From Streptomyces genisteinicus (lineage in GTDB: Bacteria; Actinomycetota; Actinomycetes; Streptomycetales; Streptomycetaceae): a DNA stretch of 64,000 nt. A program made the position numbers and the translations under genes. The notes beneath the pieces are model-generated. The model had not been told where the DNA came from. It ran no database searches and was given only the letters and a program-made list of their open reading frames with translations. The stretch covers positions 4,288,501-4,352,500 of the forward strand of contig NZ_CP060825.1 in assembly GCF_014489615.1 (NCBI RefSeq). Direction: 5' to 3'. Numbering within the stretch: the first letter of the stretch is position 1; every line of letters begins with the position of its first letter. Positions 59,865 through 64,000 of the stretch are shown one piece after another.

Positions 59865-59891
59865 CTGGCACTCACCACTGGAGAGTGCCAA
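59865..59891 (+). promoter_or_regulatory. CIRCE operator 2
   Basis: CTGGCACTC-N9-GAGTGCCAA lies at or just after the transcription start, so it would also be in the mRNA. Dual CIRCE sites are known for Streptomyces groES. Confidence 0.85.
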
Positions 59892-59990
59892 CACAGCGAC
59901 GGGCAGGTCCGGCACCCGCGACGACGGATCCACCTGGTCGCCACCTCAGACAGTTAACCCCGTGAGATCTCCGAAGGGGGAGGTCGGATC

Positions 59991-60299
59991 GTGACGACCG
60001 CCAGCTCCAAGGTTGCCATCAAGCCGCTCGAGGACCGCATCGTGGTCCAGCCGCTCGACGCCGAGCAGACCACGGCCTCTGGCCTGGTTATTCCGGACAC
60101 CGCCAAGGAGAAGCCCCAGGAGGGCGTCGTCCTGGCCGTTGGCCCGGGCCGCTTCGAGAACGGCGAGCGTCTTCCGCTCGACGTGAACGTCGGCGATGTC
60201 GTGCTGTACAGCAAGTACGGCGGCACCGAAGTGAAGTACAGCGGCGAGGAGTACCTCGTCCTCTCGGCTCGCGACGTGCTCGCGATCGTCGAGAAGTAA
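59991..60299 (+). CDS. groES: Co-chaperonin GroES
   Basis: GroES is the lid of the GroEL chamber. It is 102 residues with SKVAIKPLEDRIVVQPLDAE, the mobile loop ETTASGLVIPDT-type sequence (QTTASGLVIPDTAKEKPQE) and VLYSKYGGTEVKY. GTG 59991 behind GGGGGAGG. Regulated by two CIRCE sites. groEL1 follows 94 bases later. Confidence 0.98.
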   Translation: MTTASSKVAIKPLEDRIVVQPLDAEQTTASGLVIPDTAKEKPQEGVVLAVGPGRFENGERLPLDVNVGDVVLYSKYGGTEVKYSGEEYLVLSARDVLAIVEK

Positions 60300-60393
60300 T
60301 TCACCGATTTACTTCGATCTGCGCCCCTGGTCACCCTGCTAGTTGCCGGGCGGCGAGGGGCGCGGGTCGTTTCGAGAGGACTTGAGAAGCTCC

Positions 60394-62022
60394 ATGGCGA
60401 AGATCCTGAAGTTCGACGAGGACGCCCGTCGCGCCCTCGAGCGTGGCGTCAACAAGCTTGCCGACACGGTCAAGGTGACGATCGGCCCCCGCGGCCGCAA
60501 CGTCGTCATCGACAAGAAGTTCGGCGCCCCCACCATCACCAACGACGGTGTCACGATCGCCCGCGAGGTCGAGGTCGAGGACCCGTACGAGAACCTCGGC
60601 GCGCAGCTGGTGAAGGAGGTGGCGACCAAGACCAACGACATCGCGGGTGACGGTACGACCACCGCCACCGTGCTGGCCCAGGCCCTGGTCCGCGAGGGTC
60701 TGCGCAACGTCGCCGCGGGTGCCTCCCCGGCCGCCCTGAAGAAGGGCATCGACGCCGCCGTCAAGGCCGTCTCCGACGAGCTGCTCGCGACCGCGCGTCC
60801 CATCGACGACAAGAGCGACATCGCCGCCGTCGCCGCGCTGTCCGCCCAGGACCAGCAGGTCGGCGAGCTCATCGCCGAGGCGATGGACAAGGTCGGCAAG
60901 GACGGTGTCATCACCGTCGAGGAGTCCAACACCTTCGGCCTGGAGCTGGACTTCACCGAGGGCATGGCCTTCGACAAGGGCTACCTGTCCCCGTACATGG
61001 TGACCGACCAGGAGCGTATGGAGGCCGTCCTCGACGACCCGTACATCCTGATCCACCAGGGCAAGATCTCCTCCATCCAGGACCTCCTGCCGCTGCTGGA
61101 GAAGGTCATCCAGGCGGGTGGCTCCAAGCCGCTGCTGATCATCGCCGAGGACGTCGAGGGCGAGGCCCTGTCGACCCTGGTCGTCAACAAGATCCGCGGC
61201 ACCTTCAACGCGGTGGCCGTCAAGGCCCCCGGCTTCGGCGACCGCCGCAAGGCGATGCTCGGCGACATGGCCACCCTCACCGGTGCCACCGTCATCGCCG
61301 AGGAGGTCGGCCTCAAGCTCGACCAGGCCGGTCTGGACGTGCTGGGCAGCGCCCGCCGCGTCACCGTCACCAAGGACGACACCACCATCGTGGACGGCGG
61401 CGGCGACTCCGCCGACGTGACGGGCCGCGTCAACCAGATCAAGGCCGAGATCGAGTCCACCGACTCCGACTGGGACCGCGAGAAGCTCCAGGAGCGCCTC
61501 GCGAAGCTGGCCGGCGGCGTGTGCGTGATCAAGGTCGGCGCCGCCACCGAGGTGGAGCTGAAGGAGAAGAAGCACCGTCTCGAGGACGCCATCTCCGCGA
61601 CCCGCGCCGCGGTCGAGGAGGGCATCGTCTCCGGTGGTGGCTCCGCCCTGGTCCACGCCGTCAAGGTCCTCGACGGCAACCTCGGCAAGGACGGCGACGA
61701 GGCCACCGGTGTCGCGGTCGTCCGCCGCGCCGCCGTCGAGCCGCTGCGCTGGATCGCCGAGAACGCCGGCCTCGAGGGCTACGTCATCACCTCGAAGGTC
61801 GCGGAGCTCGAGACGGGCAACGGCTTCAACGCCGCGACCGGCGAGTACGGCGACCTGGTCAAGGCCGGCGTCATCGACCCGGTCAAGGTGACCCGCTCCG
61901 CGCTGGAGAACGCCGCTTCCATCGCCTCCCTGCTGCTCACGACCGAGACCCTGGTCGTCGAGAAGCCGGCCGAGGAGGAGGCCGACAGCGGTCACGGGCA
62001 CGGCCACGGCCACAGCCACTGA
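60394..62022 (+). CDS. groEL1: Chaperonin GroEL1
   Basis: A 542-residue 60-kDa chaperonin with the ATP-binding DGTTTATVLAQA, AGGVCVIKVGAATEVE and C-terminal domain. It ends in GHGHGHGHSH, the histidine-rich tail of actinobacterial GroEL1 rather than the Gly-Met tail of housekeeping GroEL2. It is the partner in the groES operon; a second groEL2 gene would be elsewhere. Two strong hairpins follow. Confidence 0.97.
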   Translation: MAKILKFDEDARRALERGVNKLADTVKVTIGPRGRNVVIDKKFGAPTITNDGVTIAREVEVEDPYENLGAQLVKEVATKTNDIAGDGTTTATVLAQALVREGLRNVAAGASPAALKKGIDAAVKAVSDELLATARPIDDKSDIAAVAALSAQDQQVGELIAEAMDKVGKDGVITVEESNTFGLELDFTEGMAFDKGYLSPYMVTDQERMEAVLDDPYILIHQGKISSIQDLLPLLEKVIQAGGSKPLLIIAEDVEGEALSTLVVNKIRGTFNAVAVKAPGFGDRRKAMLGDMATLTGATVIAEEVGLKLDQAGLDVLGSARRVTVTKDDTTIVDGGGDSADVTGRVNQIKAEIESTDSDWDREKLQERLAKLAGGVCVIKVGAATEVELKEKKHRLEDAISATRAAVEEGIVSGGGSALVHAVKVLDGNLGKDGDEATGVAVVRRAAVEPLRWIAENAGLEGYVITSKVAELETGNGFNAATGEYGDLVKAGVIDPVKVTRSALENAASIASLLLTTETLVVEKPAEEEADSGHGHGHGHSH

Positions 62023-62029
62023 CGACGCA

Positions 62030-62098
62030 TGCCGGTGCGGCCCGCCGCACCGGCACCGGGCCCTCGCCCCCCGCGGTCACGCGGGAGGCGAGGGCCCG
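62030..62098 (+). terminator. groEL1 terminator, two hairpins
   Basis: TGCCGGTGCGG (62030-62040) pairs with 62045-62055 around CCCG; then CGGGCCCTCGCC (62057-62068) pairs with 62087-62098, with an inner CCCGCG/CGCGGG stem. The second also covers the end of the convergent SnoaL gene. Confidence 0.85.
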
Positions 62099-62170
62099 TC
62101 GCGTTCCCGGCCCGCCGCGTTTCCCGGCCGCGGGGACGCGTCCCCGCGGACCGGACGGTGCGGGCGGCGC

Positions 62171-62863
62171 TCAGGCCGCGCCGAGCTGCTTCATCAGCCC
62201 CAGCAGGTCGAAGTGCCACCAGCCTTCCCTGATCTTCCCGTTCTCGAAGCGGAAGACCGTCGTCCCGGTCATGGTGCACTCGTCACCGCTCGCCGGGATG
62301 CCCATGAACGCGGCCTTGTGCCGGCCGCTCCAGGTCCAGAGCATCACCACGTCGTCGCCCTCGCACACCTGCCGGTCCAGCTCGAAGGTGAAGTCGAAGG
62401 CGGCACGCCACATGGTGACGTCCCGGCGTATCACCTCGGTGCCGGTCTCGGAGCCGGCCTCGTTGGCGACGTCGTGGTCGGTGTAGTCGTCGGCGAACAT
62501 CTCGCCGATCGCGTCCATGTTCCCGCCGACGGCGACCTCGTGGAAGAACCGGCGCGCGACCGCCGCGTTGAGCTGCTCCTCCCGCACCACGTCCAGGTCG
62601 GTGAACGACGGCATGCCGTCGCAGAGCGCCACCATCTCCTGGAACATCCTGTCCGTCTCCGGAAGACGGGAGTTCCGCATCGCCTCCTCGTAGGAGCTGA
62701 ACTCCACGATGTCGACGTAGTGCCTGCTGTCGGTGCGGTCCTTGCCGGTGACCGCGTGACCGGTGGTCCGCTTGCCTCTGGTCTGCTCGACCCAGCGTTC
62801 CATCACGTCGTTCATGCCGTCGAAGTCGGCGGTCTTGTAGTCGATGATCTGCATGAATTTCAT
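62171..62863 (-). CDS. ABM-like domain fused to a SnoaL-like domain
   Basis: The 230-residue protein appears to have two halves. Residues 1-85 resemble a dimeric alpha-beta barrel (MQIIDYKTADFDGM, HYVDIVEFSSYEEA). Residues 95-225 resemble SnoaL/ester cyclase-like folds (NAAVARRFFHEVAVGGN, FADDYTDHDVAN, EGWWHFD). ATG 62863 follows GGGAGG. A CRP-like palindrome lies 34 nt upstream. A substrate cannot be named. Confidence 0.65.
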   Translation of the reverse strand: MKFMQIIDYKTADFDGMNDVMERWVEQTRGKRTTGHAVTGKDRTDSRHYVDIVEFSSYEEAMRNSRLPETDRMFQEMVALCDGMPSFTDLDVVREEQLNAAVARRFFHEVAVGGNMDAIGEMFADDYTDHDVANEAGSETGTEVIRRDVTMWRAAFDFTFELDRQVCEGDDVVMLWTWSGRHKAAFMGIPASGDECTMTGTTVFRFENGKIREGWWHFDLLGLMKQLGAA

Positions 62864-62896
62864 GGCGCCTCCCGCCACAGGAGATGCTTCCATTTT

Positions 62897-62912
62897 AGTG
62901 ATGCAGATCACA
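62897..62912 (-). promoter_or_regulatory. CRP-like palindrome upstream of the SnoaL-type gene
   Basis: On the minus strand the sequence reads TGTGATCTGCATCACT, matching TGTGA-N6-TCACA at nine of ten fixed positions. It lies 34 nt upstream of the start codon, where a regulator could affect the promoter. Streptomyces Crp prefers GTG-N6-GNCAC, which is matched except for A in place of G. Confidence 0.5.
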
Positions 62913-62936
62913 TTCGCCCGGTCGTCCGGGCCCGCC

Positions 62937-63710
62937 TCACCGCGGCCCGTACCTGCGTCCCGTCCGTGACGTCAGCCCGCCGAGCAGCCCGCGCGGCGTC
63001 AGCTTCACCACGCCCATCAGCGCCTTGTACCGCGGGTCCGGGACCGACACCGACCTGCCCCGGGCCAGGTCGGCGAGGGCCGCGGACACCAGCTTGTCGG
63101 CGTCCAGCCACATCCAGCCGGGGATGTTGTCCGTCCCCATGCCCGCGCGCTCGTGGAACTCGGTCCGCACGAAACCCGGGCACAGCGCCATCAGCCGCAC
63201 CCCCGACCCCGCCAGGTCGCGCGCCGCGCCCTGGGTGAACTGCACGACCCAGGCCTTGGAGGCCCCGTAGGTCCCGCGCGGGACGAACGCGGCCACCGAC
63301 GCCACGTTCACCACGCCGCCCCGCCCGCGGTCCCTCATCGGGCCGGCCGCCGCCGCGGTCAGCCGCAGCACGGCCTCGCAGTGCACCTTCAGCATGGTCA
63401 GCTCGTCGGCCATGCCGACTTCGAGGAACCTGCCCTTGTTGCCGAAGCCGGCGTTGTTGACGAGCAGGTCCACCGGGTGGCGCCGGTCCGCGAGCCGCCG
63501 TTCGACGGCGCTGATGCCGTCCTCGGCCGACAGGTCGGCGGTCAGCACCTCCGCCTCGATGCCGTGCCGGTCGTGCAGCTCGGTGGCCTGCTCGCGCAGC
63601 CGGGCCGTGTCACGGGCGACGAGCACGAGGTTGTGCCCGTCGGCCGCGAGGCGCCGCGCGAAGGCGGCGCCGATGCCCGCGGTCGCGCCCGTGATCAGTG
63701 CAGTCGTCAT
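62937..63710 (-). CDS. Short-chain dehydrogenase/reductase
   Basis: The 257-residue SDR has the NAD(P) motif TGATAGIG, NNAGFG, a serine in VNVASVAAF and the catalytic YGASK. ATG 63710 is chosen over an upstream ATG three codons earlier because it gives the usual short N-terminus MTTALITG. The substrate is not predictable. It is 73 nt upstream of the SnoaL-type gene and in the same direction, so the two could be co-transcribed. Confidence 0.9.
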   Translation of the reverse strand: MTTALITGATAGIGAAFARRLAADGHNLVLVARDTARLREQATELHDRHGIEAEVLTADLSAEDGISAVERRLADRRHPVDLLVNNAGFGNKGRFLEVGMADELTMLKVHCEAVLRLTAAAAGPMRDRGRGGVVNVASVAAFVPRGTYGASKAWVVQFTQGAARDLAGSGVRLMALCPGFVRTEFHERAGMGTDNIPGWMWLDADKLVSAALADLARGRSVSVPDPRYKALMGVVKLTPRGLLGGLTSRTGRRYGPR

Positions 63711-63773
63711 GCACGGCACGGTAACGGTCCGCCACCGGGCGCCGCGCCACGGCCCTCCCTCCCGGGGTCGGCG

Positions 63774-64000
63774 TCACACCTGCCCGGCGCCGTCGCCCGC
63801 CCCGTGCTTCGCCACGTAGGCGAGCGCGTCGCGCAGCTGCTCCGGGTGGAGCGCCTCGCCCGCCGCGAGCACCCGCGGCAGCAGGGTGCGCTCGACGGTC
63901 TCCGCGCGGAACGACATCGCGACGGTGACGTCGTGTCCGGGACGGTGCACGATCTCGACGGTGTCGCCCGCGCGGATCTCGCCGGGCGTGATCACCCGCA
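63774..64000 (-). CDS. MOSC domain-containing protein, C-terminal end (partial)
   Basis: The last 75 codons of a gene that enters from the right edge. VITPGEIRAGDTVEIVHRP followed by HDVTVAMSFRA fits the end of the MOSC domain and the helical C-terminal part of YiiM-like proteins. The cysteine-containing core is outside the window. Confidence 0.65.
   Translation of the reverse strand, partial: RVITPGEIRAGDTVEIVHRPGHDVTVAMSFRAETVERTLLPRVLAAGEALHPEQLRDALAYVAKHGAGDGAGQV

Overview
The window is chromosomal DNA from a Streptomyces or very close actinomycete. The evidence is very high G+C at third codon positions, frequent GTG starts, the gene order rpoC-rpsL-rpsG-fusA-tuf, an S10-spc-alpha ribosomal protein cluster without rpsD, a GroEL1 with a histidine-rich tail behind two CIRCE operators, an ECF42-type sigma factor with its DGPF partner, and many genes with a -10-like hexamer 6-8 nt before the start codon (leaderless transcripts). 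I see no tRNA or rRNA gene, CRISPR array, insertion sequence or phage gene.

Layout. 1-5.2 kb: the 3' end of rpoC and the str operon (rpsL, rpsG, fusA, tuf). 5.3-14.6 kb: an accessory island between the str and S10 operons. It holds a secreted S1 protease, an AlkZ-like HTH_42 protein preceded by a possible small ORF, a two-gene RNA-repair operon, a DUF1275 membrane protein and an Rpn-like nuclease. 14.6-31.5 kb: a long S10 leader, then rpsJ to rplO, secY-adk-map-infA-rpmJ, and rpsM-rpsK-rpoA-rplQ. 31.6-41.7 kb: truA, a secreted wall-anchored protein, a membrane protein, an ABC-F protein, rplM-rpsI, glmM, DUF389 and coaA. 41.9-50.7 kb: a drug-efflux-type ABC pair, glmS, acpS, nnrED, alr, an alpha/beta hydrolase and tsaE. 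50.9-57.2 kb: small proteins, a YkuD-like protein lacking its catalytic Cys, tsaB-rimI-tsaD, the DGPF/ECF42 pair and a membrane protein. 57.5-64 kb: a THUMP-like methyltransferase, a lipoprotein polysaccharide deacetylase, groES-groEL1, a SnoaL-type protein, an SDR and the end of a MOSC protein.

The most unusual content is the RNA-repair operon at 7956-12687 (minus strand). The first gene encodes an Rnl2-like RNA ligase fused to a P-loop polynucleotide kinase and is broken by a single-base frameshift. The second, translationally coupled, encodes a 986-residue protein that I read as an MJ1316 (DUF504) RNA-end-recognition domain, an EEP nuclease/phosphatase, a 2H (LigT-like) phosphoesterase and a complete eukaryote-type poly(A) polymerase. 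Together these could recognise, heal, extend and seal broken RNA ends. The neighbouring AlkZ-like protein adds a likely DNA-repair activity.

Regulatory reading. A near-identical 25-nt element with a 6-bp hairpin lies in the leaders of both rpsL and rpsJ. Promoters with good -35/-10 matches precede rpsL, rpsJ, rplM and groES. An ECF42-type promoter precedes the DGPF gene and a CRP-like palindrome precedes the SnoaL gene. Short G+C-rich tandem duplications (20-26 nt) recur at or just past the 3' ends of genes between 31 and 57 kb.
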